64,000 nt of DNA from NCBI GenBank assembly GCA_030607875.1, contig JAUWJD010000005.1, positions 1 to 64,000 on the forward strand. Direction: 5' to 3'. Below the pieces are notes generated by a model. That model was not told where the DNA came from and made no database searches. It worked only from the letters and a program-made list of their open reading frames with translations. This DNA comes from Chloroflexota bacterium. Its GTDB lineage: Bacteria; Chloroflexota; Anaerolineae; UBA2200. Each line of letters starts with the position of its first letter. Positions within the stretch are counted from its first letter, which is position 1. Positions 1-9,829 of this stretch are shown here, piece after piece. A program made the position numbers and the translations under genes.

Positions 1-267
1 ATGTGGACAGCGCCGCCACTGCCACACCGACCGCCGTGCCCGCTCTTGCAATGATTGGACAAATCGCTGGCCTTGTTCTAGGATATTCATGGGCTGTGCC
101 ATCTCCTGCGTCTTTCTCGAGCCTCAGGATGATAGCACAGCCTATCCCTTTATCGCTAACCGTCTTCCCTAAACCCACCAACATACTTTGAAACCGAGTC
201 TCGTTTTGACAAAAGGGGGGCAGATGGCTATGATTGCCAGGTGTTGTGGACTAGCGGAGGAAGAATC

Positions 268-1272
268 ATGTACCACCCAGACATCCCTGTAGTCGATCTA
301 CACCGCCACCTGGATGGCAGTGTGCGTTTGGAGACCTTGCTGGACCTGGCCCGCCAGCATGGCCTGGAGATGCCCGCCTGGGACGTGGAAGACCTTCGCC
401 CTCACGCACAGGTCATGACGACGGTCATTGACCTGAAGAACTGTCTCCCCAAGTTTGCGCTGATGCAGAAGGTGATGGTGGACTATGATGCCTGCCGGCG
501 CATCGCCTGGGAGAACCTGGAAGATGCAGTGCGGGAAGGCATTGACTACATCGAACTGCGGTTCAACCCAGGGTTCATGGCCGAGGTGCATAAGTTGGAT
601 CCAATGGGCGTGACTGCTGCCGTGTGCGAAGCCTGGGAAGAGGCCCGTGATCACCTGCCGGTGAAGGCCAAGCTGATTGTCATCCTCTCCCGCCACTATG
701 GTCCTGAGGCCTGCCAGGTGGAACTGGATGTGGCCATTGCCCACCGGGATCGAGGCGTCGTAGGCATCGACCTGGCAGGGGTTGAGGAGATGGGCCCGGG
801 GCATCTCTTCATTGACCACTGCCGGAGGGCGCAGGAGGCCGGGCTGCGCCTCACTATCCATGCCGGTGAGTGGTCTGGACCTGAGAGCGTGCGCCAGGCG
901 GTGCTGGAGTTGGGTGCCGAGCGAATTGGCCATGCCATAGGAGCCAAGGACGCCCCCTCCGTGATGGACCTGCTGGCCGAACGCAGCGTGGCTATCGAGA
1001 GCTACCCCACCAGCAACGTGCAGTTCAGCATGGTGCCCAGCTACCAGGCCCATCCCCTGCCCATGTGGCTGGATCGCGGGTTGCTGGTCACCGTCAACAC
1101 CGACGACCCCGGCATCAGCGGCATCGACCTGCCTCACGAGTACCGCGTTCTGCGTGAGGAGATGGGACTTGGCGAGGACGAGATGCGCCAACTGCAGAGA
1201 AACGGGGTGGAAGCCGCCTTTCTGACGGACGAAGAGAGGGCAGGGCTGTGGCAAGCCAAGAGGCCGCAGTGA
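268..1272 (+). CDS. add: Adenosine deaminase
   Basis: ORF 241-1272; start chosen at ATG 268 after GGAGGAAG. HRHLDGSVRLET N-terminus, TIHAGE, and NTDDPGIS motifs of the ADA family. Confidence 0.9.
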   Translation: MYHPDIPVVDLHRHLDGSVRLETLLDLARQHGLEMPAWDVEDLRPHAQVMTTVIDLKNCLPKFALMQKVMVDYDACRRIAWENLEDAVREGIDYIELRFNPGFMAEVHKLDPMGVTAAVCEAWEEARDHLPVKAKLIVILSRHYGPEACQVELDVAIAHRDRGVVGIDLAGVEEMGPGHLFIDHCRRAQEAGLRLTIHAGEWSGPESVRQAVLELGAERIGHAIGAKDAPSVMDLLAERSVAIESYPTSNVQFSMVPSYQAHPLPMWLDRGLLVTVNTDDPGISGIDLPHEYRVLREEMGLGEDEMRQLQRNGVEAAFLTDEERAGLWQAKRPQ

Positions 1273-1371
1273 TCCCAAGACCCTGCAGGTTTCTGGGGGA
1301 CACTGGCACCATCACGTCTTGGCAACGACCGTCGGCGCTTGACAAGTACTCTGGCTAGACATGGGAGTGAG

Positions 1372-2037
1372 ATGATATTATCCGTACTGATTCCGGTGTT
1401 CAACGAAGAAGAGACCGTCCAGGAGCTGCTGGAGCGCGTGTTGGCCGTTCCCTGCGAGAAGGAGTTGGTCGTCGTTGACGACTGCTCAACCGACAGGACG
1501 TGGGATGTTCTCAGTAGCATCAACGATCCGCGTGTGCGCGTCTACCGGCACGAGGTCAACCAGGGCAAAGGCAGCGCCATTCGCACCGCACTCGGCCACG
1601 CCACTGGCGATATGGTCATCATCCAGGACGCCGACCTGGAATACGACCCCAACGACTATCCACGGCTGTTGGAGCCAGTGTTGAACGGTCAGGCCCAGGT
1701 CGTCTACGGCGTGCGAGACCTGGGTAGGCAGAAGTTCACGACCCGGCTGGGCAACAAGTTCCTGACCCTCTGTACCAACCTCCTTTACAGCTCGCGCATC
1801 TCGGACATGGAGACGTGCTACAAGCTCATTCCACGTGAGCTCATGGTGAGTCTGGACTTGCAGCCTTCGCGCTTCCAGATCGAGCCAGAGATCACCGCCA
1901 AGCTCCTGCGCCGCGGCCACCACATCCACGAGGTGCCTATCTGGTATGAGCCACGCGAAGAGAAAAAACTGAGCCCGTGGAAAGATGGCTTGCCAGCACT
2001 GTGGACCTTGGTAAGGTACCGGTTCGGCAAGGCATAG
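1372..2037 (+). CDS. Family 2 glycosyltransferase (dolichol-phosphate-mannose synthase-like)
   Basis: LSVLIPVFNEEETVQELLERV, VVDDCSTDRTWD, DADLEYDP, DMETCYKL motifs of GT2. Confidence 0.9.
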   Translation: MILSVLIPVFNEEETVQELLERVLAVPCEKELVVVDDCSTDRTWDVLSSINDPRVRVYRHEVNQGKGSAIRTALGHATGDMVIIQDADLEYDPNDYPRLLEPVLNGQAQVVYGVRDLGRQKFTTRLGNKFLTLCTNLLYSSRISDMETCYKLIPRELMVSLDLQPSRFQIEPEITAKLLRRGHHIHEVPIWYEPREEKKLSPWKDGLPALWTLVRYRFGKA

Positions 2038-2142
2038 GGTTCAACCTGCCAGGGCAACCTCACGACGGTTAGAGCGGACAACCTTATCCCGGCAGCGATG
2101 TTCAACCATCCCTCTGTGCGCTCCGCGGGCTGCGCAGTTCGA

Positions 2143-2886
2143 TCATGCCTGCCGCGATCTGATTCGCTCCCAGCACACACGCACGCAGATGCCGCACACC
2201 TCGGCCCGCAGGTGCAGCCCGTTGATGCGGCGCCGGCAAGCTTCGCGATAATCACCGCCCTTGTGCAGAACGGGGCAGACGTCCAGACAGGCGCGGCAGT
2301 CTCCGCACCCTGCCAGTTCTCTAGGCTCTGGCGATACGCTGCCAGGGATAAAAAGGGTGGCCAAACGCAGCGCCGGACCGTCCTCCGGCGTGACAATGAG
2401 GCCATGCCTGCCGCGCCAGCCCAGCCCGCCTGCCTCGGCGAAGGCGCGATGCGAAACGCAGTGGGGGAAATACTCCGTGACGTGTTTGACCTTCCCCGCC
2501 CAGCCCGCGACCGTCGCCTGTTCCGCAACGCCCCAAAATCGTGCGGCCAGAATCGCTGCCACACGGTTGAGGGCATCGTTCACCGTATGATAGGCGCGTG
2601 CATAGTCGTCCCAGCAGTCATCTGTTTCCGGCTTGCCTCTCCAGCCAGCGGGTATGGCCAGAACTTCGGACTCATGGTAGAGCAGGCCGAGCGACACAGC
2701 AGTGATGTCCTGAACGGATCCAAGAACGTTCAGCTTTGCCTGCAGGTACTGCCTCTGCTCCGGCAGCAGGCGCACTTTATCCACAGATGAGAATCCAATC
2801 ACACCCTTGCGCCCGGCCTCGCTGCACACTTGGCGAAAGAAGCGCTGGATTTCTTCGACCACTGTCAGACGTCCTTGCTTAAACAT
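2143..2886 (-). CDS. Epoxyqueuosine reductase-like 4Fe-4S protein (QueG-related)
   Basis: Start at ATG 2886; C-terminal CGDCRACLDVCP plus CGICVRVCW iron-sulfur motifs. Shorter than canonical QueG. Confidence 0.7.
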   Translation of the reverse strand: MFKQGRLTVVEEIQRFFRQVCSEAGRKGVIGFSSVDKVRLLPEQRQYLQAKLNVLGSVQDITAVSLGLLYHESEVLAIPAGWRGKPETDDCWDDYARAYHTVNDALNRVAAILAARFWGVAEQATVAGWAGKVKHVTEYFPHCVSHRAFAEAGGLGWRGRHGLIVTPEDGPALRLATLFIPGSVSPEPRELAGCGDCRACLDVCPVLHKGGDYREACRRRINGLHLRAEVCGICVRVCWERIRSRQA

Positions 2887-2932
2887 ACCTACTCCAAACC
2901 AGGTTTGTGTGGATTGAGATCCACTCGCTCCC

Positions 2933-4072
2933 TCAGACGACACCCTGTTGACGAAGCCGCTCCACGTCCTCCATTGTGTATCCCAGCCCCCCCAGAACCT
3001 CTGCCGTGTGTTGTCCGAGTTGCGGTGCAGGGGCAAGCGGCACGCCCGCACGACGCAGAGGAGTGGCCAGGTACCCTTCCCGCAACAGCCCCCGATGCAC
3101 CACCTGTGGGTGAGCAAACGCTTCGTCGAGTGCCAACACCGGCTCGCAGCAGCAATCGTGCTCCGCGAACAACTCTGCCCAGTGCTCCCTGGGCCGCGTG
3201 CGAAAGAGCGCAGCCACCTCGCCAATCAGGCTTCGCTGATCTGCATCGTGCTGGCGCGGCAGCCAATCTTTGCGCCTCACGGCCACGCAGAACACCTGCC
3301 AGAAGTGAAGCTCCAAGGCAGCCAGAGTCATGTAGCCACCATCTGCGGTCTCGTAGATGCTGTAGCAGGCCTGTTTTCCACTAAGCAGCATCTTCCCCCG
3401 CTGCGGAACGCGGCCTGCGGTCCACCACTCAGCCAAAGGCAGGGGCAGGAGCGCGGTCACGCCATCCAGCAGGGAAATGTCCAGGTATCGCCCCCGTCCA
3501 GTGCGCTGACGCTCGAGTAGTGCCGCCATTACCCCCAGAGCCGTCCACAGGGCAGCGAAGAGGTCAGCCACAGGTACGCCGGGCACTACTGGAGGGCCGT
3601 CTTGTGAGCCTGTGAGTCCGAGGAGGCCTGCCACTGCAAGGTAACCCTGGTCATGCCCGGCTCGTGAGCGGAAGGGGCCTGTCTGGCCATAGCCACTGAT
3701 TGAGGCATAGACCAGGCCTGGACTGACAGAGGCCAGTGCCTCGTACTCTAGGCCCAGCCGCTTCATCACGCTGGGTCGAAAGCCCTCCAGCAAGACATCC
3801 GTGTCACGTGCTAGGCCCAGCAAGATAGCTTTGCCTTCGGGGGCTTTCAAGTTCAGCGTCACGCTCTTCTTGTTGCGGTTGAGCAGGTCAAAAAGAACGT
3901 TCCTGTCGTCCACGTTGGACGACAGCAGGTGTCGCATCGGATCGCCTCGACGGGGCTCCTCGACCTTGATGACCTCAGCACCCAAATCTGCCAGTGCCAA
4001 CGAAGCGTATGGGCCAGGCAGCCAGCGGGTCAGATCCAGGACACGCGTTGCTTGCAGTGGCGAATCTCGCAT
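2933..4072 (-). CDS. CaiB/BaiF family CoA-transferase
   Basis: RVLDLTRWLPGPYASLALADLGAEVIKVEEPRRGDPMR, NRNKKSVTLNLK, SISGYGQTGP. Start ATG 4072. Confidence 0.9.
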   Translation of the reverse strand: MRDSPLQATRVLDLTRWLPGPYASLALADLGAEVIKVEEPRRGDPMRHLLSSNVDDRNVLFDLLNRNKKSVTLNLKAPEGKAILLGLARDTDVLLEGFRPSVMKRLGLEYEALASVSPGLVYASISGYGQTGPFRSRAGHDQGYLAVAGLLGLTGSQDGPPVVPGVPVADLFAALWTALGVMAALLERQRTGRGRYLDISLLDGVTALLPLPLAEWWTAGRVPQRGKMLLSGKQACYSIYETADGGYMTLAALELHFWQVFCVAVRRKDWLPRQHDADQRSLIGEVAALFRTRPREHWAELFAEHDCCCEPVLALDEAFAHPQVVHRGLLREGYLATPLRRAGVPLAPAPQLGQHTAEVLGGLGYTMEDVERLRQQGVV

Positions 4073-4268
4073 CAGGTTTCCTCCCAACAAGCTAAGAAGT
4101 TGAGCCCAAGCCAGCACGAACTGAACAGCTTGGCTTGCGAAAAAGTACGCTTCATATTCTAGCACAAGCACTCCCCAGCAGAAAAGCGGACAGCCCAGGT
4201 TCGTACAGCAAAGCTCCTCGGCACTGCTTGCCAGCGCGGTCGGGAGCAGTGCATTCACAAAAGGCGAT

Positions 4269-4297
4269 TTGACAAATGGTGGGGTCTTGTGTAATAT
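4269..4297 (+). promoter_or_regulatory. Sigma-70-like promoter: TTGACA - 17 nt - TAATAT
   Basis: Consensus -35 at 4269-4274 and -10 at 4292-4297, 38 nt upstream of the TrmB-like ATG at 4335. Confidence 0.6.
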
Positions 4298-4334
4298 GCA
4301 CCTCACTACCCCAGTAGTCACCGTCGAAGGAATC

Positions 4335-4828
4335 ATGGAAGAGTCCCTAAGGCATCTCCAAAAACTGGGTTTCACTGACTACGAGGCGCGCGCCTATGTG
4401 GCTCTGCTTCGCGACTACCGCACCTCCAGATACCAACTGAGCCAGCATGCCTCGATCCCCGACGCCAAGCTCTACGGGGTAGTACGCCGCCTGCGGGACA
4501 ACGGTGTGGTTACCGGCCTGCTGGGCAAGCCCCCGCGATTTGTCCCTCTTCCTCCCAATGAACTGGTCGCTCAACTTGAACGCAGGGCGCAAGAATCGCT
4601 GGAGTACCTGCGTCAAAGCTTCCCCCGCCTGGCGAAGCAACCCGCGACGATGACTTGAAAGCGCAGCTAGTTGATGCACAAGGCTGCTGGCTGGCGCTAG
4701 TGGTGGACAAGGCACGGGTTCTGCTCGGATCGTCACTGGATCAGTCTCCTGCGGGCATGTGGACCAATCACAGCGCCCTGGCAAATATCGTGCACCGGTA
4801 CGTTCTTGAGCGCTGTTACGTCAAGTAA
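4335..4828 (+). pseudogene. TrmB-family transcriptional regulator, frameshifted and internally shortened
   Basis: Frame 1 (4335-4658): HTH domain MEESLRHLQKLGFTDYEARAYVALLRDYRTSRYQLSQHASIPDAKLYGVVRRL. A second frame ending at TAA 4826-4828 continues ...DDLKAQLVDAQGCWLALVVDKARVLLGSSLDQSPAGMWTNHSALANIVHRYVLERCYVK, resembling a TrmB effector-domain C-terminus. Confidence 0.65.
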
Positions 4829-4979
4829 TGCGAGGTCATTCCGGCAGGAAGGAGGTGGAACACAGCAAATTGCCGCGAAATAGGCCAGGTGTGGCCCTCA
4901 TCATGCGAACTGGCAAAGGACCAACCGGGCTGAAGTTTGATTGACACCCACATAACCCTTGATAAGGAGGAGAACTCAA

Positions 4980-6107
4980 ATGCTACGAAGAACGATTCTT
5001 GTGATGCTGGTGGCGGCAATGGTCATTGGCCTGGTGGCCAGTTGCGCACCAAAGGCTACACCAACGCCGACGCCGAAACCAGCTGAGCCAACGAAGGCAC
5101 CGCCTACCAAGCCGCCTGAGCCTGGCAAGACCTACAAGGTGGCCCTGGTCATCTCCTTGCTGGGCGACCGCTCCTTCCTCGACTCTGCCGCTCGCGGCAT
5201 CGGATGGGCACAGGAGCGCCTGGCCAACGTCGAGACCAAGATCATCGAGAACGCCGACGTCGGCGAGCAGCAGCTCGCTGCCCGCGCCATGGCCGAGGCT
5301 GGATACGACCTGATCATCACCGTCGGCTTTGGCTCTGCTGACTGGACCAGCGAAATCGCCACCGAGTACCCCGACACCCACTTCGCCCTGGTAGACGCCA
5401 CCCTTGACGTCCCCAACGGAACCGGCCTGATCTTCAAGGAGCATGACGGCTCCTTCACCGTCGGCATGGCGGCCGCTATGCTGACCAAGACCGGCAAGGT
5501 CGGCTTCGTCGGTGGCATGGACGTCCCGCTCCTGCGCCGCTTCCAGGAGGGATACATCCAGGGCGTCAAGTACGCTGACCCCAACGTCGAGGTCGTCAGT
5601 GGCTGGGTGGGCGCCTGGGGCGACCCCACCAAGGGCAAAGAGCTGGCCCTCACCCAGTACGAGGAAGGTGCGGACATCATCTACGCCGCCGCTGGTAAAA
5701 GCGGCGAAGGTGTGCTTGCTGCCTCTGCGGAGAAGGGCCTCTTCTCCATGGGCGTAGACTCTGACCAGTGCTACATCGCCCCCGGCAACGTCATCTGCTC
5801 CATGATGAAGATGGTCGATGTGTCCGTCTTCGATGCCATCAAGTCCCTCAGTGAGGGCACGCTCGAGGCAGGCAACCGCGTCTACGGCCTGGAGAACGAT
5901 GCCGTTGGCCTCTGCTACCTCTATGACATCGACACCGAGTTCCTGGACAACGGCCCTGCCGACATGGCCGCCAAGATGACCAACGAGGTCATTCCCGCAG
6001 TCAAAGCCGCCGTCCAGAGGATCAAGGCTGGCGAGATGTGCGTCAAGGATCACATGGAAATCTATCCTTGCGACAACCCGGCACAGCCAGGCGGAATGGG
6101 AATGTAG
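4980..6107 (+). CDS. BMP-family ABC transporter substrate-binding lipoprotein (nucleoside-binding)
   Basis: Signal peptide with lipobox (GLVASC), KVALVISLLGDRSFLDSAARG, DIIYAAAGKSGEGV; RBS AAGGAGG. Followed by ATPase and two permeases. Confidence 0.9.
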   Translation: MLRRTILVMLVAAMVIGLVASCAPKATPTPTPKPAEPTKAPPTKPPEPGKTYKVALVISLLGDRSFLDSAARGIGWAQERLANVETKIIENADVGEQQLAARAMAEAGYDLIITVGFGSADWTSEIATEYPDTHFALVDATLDVPNGTGLIFKEHDGSFTVGMAAAMLTKTGKVGFVGGMDVPLLRRFQEGYIQGVKYADPNVEVVSGWVGAWGDPTKGKELALTQYEEGADIIYAAAGKSGEGVLAASAEKGLFSMGVDSDQCYIAPGNVICSMMKMVDVSVFDAIKSLSEGTLEAGNRVYGLENDAVGLCYLYDIDTEFLDNGPADMAAKMTNEVIPAVKAAVQRIKAGEMCVKDHMEIYPCDNPAQPGGMGM

Positions 6108-6181
6108 CCATCCGCACGGACAACAGGAGGGCGGCAGTATGCCGCCCTCCTGTTTAGGAACGGAGTGAGGAGGTCGAGAAA

Positions 6182-7726
6182 GTGGCAATAGCCGTTGAAA
6201 TGCGAGGGATACGCAAGGAATTCCCCGGCGTTGTCGCCAACGACGATGTGGATTTCGCCGTGGAGGAAGGTGAAATCCATGCCCTCGTGGGTGAGAACGG
6301 AGCTGGCAAGACAACACTGATGAACGTCCTGTACGGACTGTACCACGCAGAGGCTGGAACCATCAAGATCCGAGGCCAGCCTGTGCAGATACGCAAGAAC
6401 TCTGATGCCATCAGCCTGGGCATCGGTATGGTCCACCAGAGCTTCAAGCTGGTCTCATCCTTCACCGTTGCCGAGAACATCACCCTGGGTGCTGAATCGC
6501 GAACCGGCATATTTCTAGATCGCAAGACCATCCATGACAACGTGGTGGAGATCTCTGAGCGCTTTGGCTTGAAAGTAGATCCAGATGCTCGCATCCAGGA
6601 CTTGCCTGTGGGCGTGCAGCAGCGTGTCGAGATCTTGAAAACGCTGTACCGCAATGCCGATATCCTAGTGCTGGATGAGCCCACGGCGGTACTGACACCC
6701 CAGGAGACGCGCGAGCTTTTCGGAGTCATCCGCTCGCTGGTGCACGAGGGCAAGACCGTTGTCTTCATCACCCACAAGCTGCGCGAGGTAATGGAAATCT
6801 CAGACCGCGTCACGGTGATGCGCGATGGCAAGATGGTGGGAACCAAGGTGACAAAAGACACCAGTCCCCGTGAATTGGCGCGCATGATGGTTGGCCGCGA
6901 AGTGCTGCTGAGGGTCAAGAAGGACAAGGCCAAGACCGGCGACATTGTCCTACGCTTGGAGAACCTGAAAGTTCGTGACGACCGCGACCTGATGGCCATT
7001 CGAGGCATCTCCCTGGAGGTGCGGGCTGGCGAGATCCTGGGCGTCGCTGGAGTGGAAGGGAATGGCCAGCGCGAGCTGGTGGACGCCATTGTGGGCCTGC
7101 GGCCAGTCGTCGCCGGCTCGGTCCACATCAGTGGCGAAGCGGTCACCACACTGCCGGTACGGGGCCGGCGCGAAACTGGCATGTCGTGCGTGCCTGAGGA
7201 CCGCTACGTGCGAGGGCTAGCCTTGCCAGCGACCGTTGAGGAGAACCTGATCGTAACCGGCTACCACAAGGCTCCGATGTCCCGGGCTGGACTACTGAAC
7301 TCCAAGGAGATCAGCAACTATGCCAACGAGGCCATCAAGACCTTTGACGTGCGTACGACCGGGAAGGATGTGCCGGCGTCTACGCTCTCCGGAGGTAATC
7401 TGCAGAAGGTCGTGCTGGCGCGCGAGTTGAGCACCCACCCCGATTTGCTGATCGCTGCCCAGCCCACCCGCGGCCTGGACATTGGCAGCATTGAGTTCGT
7501 GCACCAGCGCATCGTGGATGCCCGGGACAGAGGTACGGCTGTCCTGCTGGTCTCAGCAGAGCTAGAAGAGGTCATGTCGCTGAGCGACCGCATCGCCGTG
7601 CTCTACGAAGGAGAGATCGTCGGTACCATCGATGCAGGCAAGGCCACTGAGGACGGGTTGGGGCTGGGGATGGCTGGCATCACCGATGAAGACGAACCCG
7701 AGGCAAAGGAGGCAGGCCATGACTAG
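6182..7726 (+). CDS. Nucleoside ABC transporter ATP-binding protein (tandem ATPase domains)
   Basis: GTG start; GENGAGKTTLMNVLYGLYHAEAGTI, VLDEPTAVLTPQE, STLSGGNLQKVVLARELSTHPDLLIAAQPTRGLD. Confidence 0.95.
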   Translation: MAIAVEMRGIRKEFPGVVANDDVDFAVEEGEIHALVGENGAGKTTLMNVLYGLYHAEAGTIKIRGQPVQIRKNSDAISLGIGMVHQSFKLVSSFTVAENITLGAESRTGIFLDRKTIHDNVVEISERFGLKVDPDARIQDLPVGVQQRVEILKTLYRNADILVLDEPTAVLTPQETRELFGVIRSLVHEGKTVVFITHKLREVMEISDRVTVMRDGKMVGTKVTKDTSPRELARMMVGREVLLRVKKDKAKTGDIVLRLENLKVRDDRDLMAIRGISLEVRAGEILGVAGVEGNGQRELVDAIVGLRPVVAGSVHISGEAVTTLPVRGRRETGMSCVPEDRYVRGLALPATVEENLIVTGYHKAPMSRAGLLNSKEISNYANEAIKTFDVRTTGKDVPASTLSGGNLQKVVLARELSTHPDLLIAAQPTRGLDIGSIEFVHQRIVDARDRGTAVLLVSAELEEVMSLSDRIAVLYEGEIVGTIDAGKATEDGLGLGMAGITDEDEPEAKEAGHD

Positions 7727-8852
7727 CAAAATGGGCACACTGCAGCGGCACTTGCGGGGAGCATTTCAACGCTCAATCGGCATTGTCCTGAGCATTCTGG
7801 CGGGCGTGTTCGTGGGCTCTCTGATCATGATCTGGTACAAGCAGAACCCAGTGGAGATCTACACCCTCCTGCTCAAAGGTGCTGTCGGCAGCCAGAGGAG
7901 CATCTTTATCGCTATGCAGAGAGCAACGCCTCTTATCTTCACTGCCATAGCCTCGACGATCGCTTTCCGGACGGGCGTCTTTAACATTGGCGTGGAGGGC
8001 CAGTTCTTCATCGGCGCCATCTGTGGCACCTTTGTAGGGTATGCCTTCGCGCTGCCGACCATCATTCACCTGCCGTTGACGCTGTTGGCCGGTTTCCTGG
8101 GCGGAGCTGCCTGGGCCTACTTTCCAACCATCATGAGGCAGAAACTGGGTATCAGCGAGATCATCACCACGATCATGACCAACTACATCGCCACACACCT
8201 GATTTCATACCTCACCAACTACCCAATGCGGGCTTCGCCAACCACGACCGAAACGCCCCCCGTGCAGGCGACCACTAGGCTGCCACAGTTCATCGAGCTC
8301 ACCAGGCACTGGGCCAAGCCGTTGGGAAAGGGCACCCAGGCTCACTTCGGCATCTTTATCGCCCTGGCAGTCGTGGCCATCGTGTACTTTATCTTCAAGC
8401 GCACAAAACTGGGGTACGAATTGCGGATGGTGGGCATCTCCTTCCCCTTCTCCGAGTTTGGCGGCATCCACCTAGATAGAGCCTTCATCGGAGGCATGCT
8501 CATAAGCGGTGGGATAGCCGGCCTGGGTGGAATCGTCGAAATCCTGGGCGTGTGGAGAGAGTACAAGAATCTCTTTGCCACCGGCTTTGGCTTCCGGGGC
8601 AACCTGGCCTCGCTGCTCGGGAGACAGTCAGTGATCGGTTCGCTCGTGGCCGCTCTGTTCTACGGCGCGATGGAAGCAGGGGCATTGGGGCTGGAGTGGG
8701 CTGCCGGAATCCCGCGTCAGCTTATCGACATCGTCATTGGATTGATCATCTTCTTCATGGCCGCGGAAGGCATGTGGGACTTTGTGAAGAGGATCAAGTG
8801 GGTGCGTGCTCCCGAAGCAGCGCGCAAGAGCACCCAGGAACTGGAAGTGTAG
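7719..8852 (+). CDS. Nucleoside ABC transporter permease 1
   Basis: Overlaps ATPase stop; NIGVEGQFFIGAICG, multiple TM segments. Confidence 0.9.
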   Translation: MTSKMGTLQRHLRGAFQRSIGIVLSILAGVFVGSLIMIWYKQNPVEIYTLLLKGAVGSQRSIFIAMQRATPLIFTAIASTIAFRTGVFNIGVEGQFFIGAICGTFVGYAFALPTIIHLPLTLLAGFLGGAAWAYFPTIMRQKLGISEIITTIMTNYIATHLISYLTNYPMRASPTTTETPPVQATTRLPQFIELTRHWAKPLGKGTQAHFGIFIALAVVAIVYFIFKRTKLGYELRMVGISFPFSEFGGIHLDRAFIGGMLISGGIAGLGGIVEILGVWREYKNLFATGFGFRGNLASLLGRQSVIGSLVAALFYGAMEAGALGLEWAAGIPRQLIDIVIGLIIFFMAAEGMWDFVKRIKWVRAPEAARKSTQELEV

Positions 8853-8862
8853 GAGGCATTCG

Positions 8863-9825
8863 ATGGATACTACTGTGTTGCTGGATATCCTTCAACGTTA
8901 CGTCTTTAACGTGGCCAACCTGCAGGGAATGCTGCGACTGTCCACCCCCATCGTGCTCGCCGGTCTCTGTGCCTTGATCACCAGTCGTGCGGGTATCCTG
9001 AACATCGCTGGGGAGGGAATGATCCTGTTCGGCGCCTGGTTCGCCGTGGCGGGCAGCTACTTCGCCGAGAACGCCTTGGTGGGAGTAGCTGCGGCAATGC
9101 TCAGCGGGGCTGTGATTGGCGGGCTCTTTGCCCTCTTCTCGCTCAGGTTCCGCGCGCACATCATCATCATGGGCATTGCCATCAACATCTTTGCCAATGC
9201 AGCTACGATATTCCTCACACGCGCGGTCTTTAAGCAGGCGGGCGCGTTCGCCGCTCCGCGCATTCAAGGGCTGAATCCTATTGCGCTGCCGATCATCAAG
9301 GACATCCCTATCCTGGGAGAAGTGCTGAGCGGCTACAGTCTGATTGTGTACCTCACCTGGATCCTGGTGGCCCTGACCACCCTCTTCCTCTATCGCACGC
9401 CCTGGGGCCTTCACCTGCGCGCAGTGGGCGAGAACCCACAAGCTGCCGAAACCCTGGGCATCAACGTGCCTCGCATCCGCTTTGCGGCTGTGATGGCCAG
9501 CGGTGTCTACGCCTCGTTGGCGGGCGTCTATCTGTCACTTGGCCACCTGAAGATGTACACCGATCAGATGGCAGCGGGCCGAGGCTACATCGGCATGGCC
9601 GTCAACACCTTTGGCGGTGGCGAACCGATAGGAGTCTTCCTGGCTAGCACGCTATTCGGTCTTGTGGACACCATCGGCTGGAGGCTGCAGGGAGAACGCA
9701 TCATGCCGGTGTACTTTATCAGCATGCTGCCGTACGTAGCTACACTCGTCGCCCTGACGGTGTTCACCCTGCGCCAACAGCGCGCGAAACGAGCGGCGCT
9801 GGCCAACAACGCTGAGGAGGAATAG
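8863..9825 (+). CDS. Nucleoside ABC transporter permease 2
   Basis: RAGILNIAGEGMILFGAWFA, GRGYIGMAVNTFGGGEPIG; adjacent to permease 1. Confidence 0.9.
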   Translation: MDTTVLLDILQRYVFNVANLQGMLRLSTPIVLAGLCALITSRAGILNIAGEGMILFGAWFAVAGSYFAENALVGVAAAMLSGAVIGGLFALFSLRFRAHIIIMGIAINIFANAATIFLTRAVFKQAGAFAAPRIQGLNPIALPIIKDIPILGEVLSGYSLIVYLTWILVALTTLFLYRTPWGLHLRAVGENPQAAETLGINVPRIRFAAVMASGVYASLAGVYLSLGHLKMYTDQMAAGRGYIGMAVNTFGGGEPIGVFLASTLFGLVDTIGWRLQGERIMPVYFISMLPYVATLVALTVFTLRQQRAKRAALANNAEEE

Positions 9826-9829
9826 CGCC

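Noticed and set aside
298-1278. Long minus-strand ORF of 326 aa opposite adenosine deaminase
   Set aside because: Antisense shadow of a well-supported coding frame in GC-rich DNA; His/Gln/Gly-rich with no family motif.
2830-3384. Plus-strand ORFs within 2830-3520
   Set aside because: Antisense to the CoA-transferase, which has clear family motifs.
4656-4658. TGA in the TrmB-like gene as a Sec codon
   Set aside because: Same frame stops again almost immediately; the homologous continuation is in another frame.
4983-6317. Minus-strand 444-aa ORF opposite the BMP lipoprotein
   Set aside because: Shadow ORF from codon bias of the + strand gene; no recognisable domain.
6154-7182. Minus-strand Ser/Arg/Thr-rich 342-aa ORF
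   Set aside because: Low-complexity antisense translation of the ABC ATPase gene.
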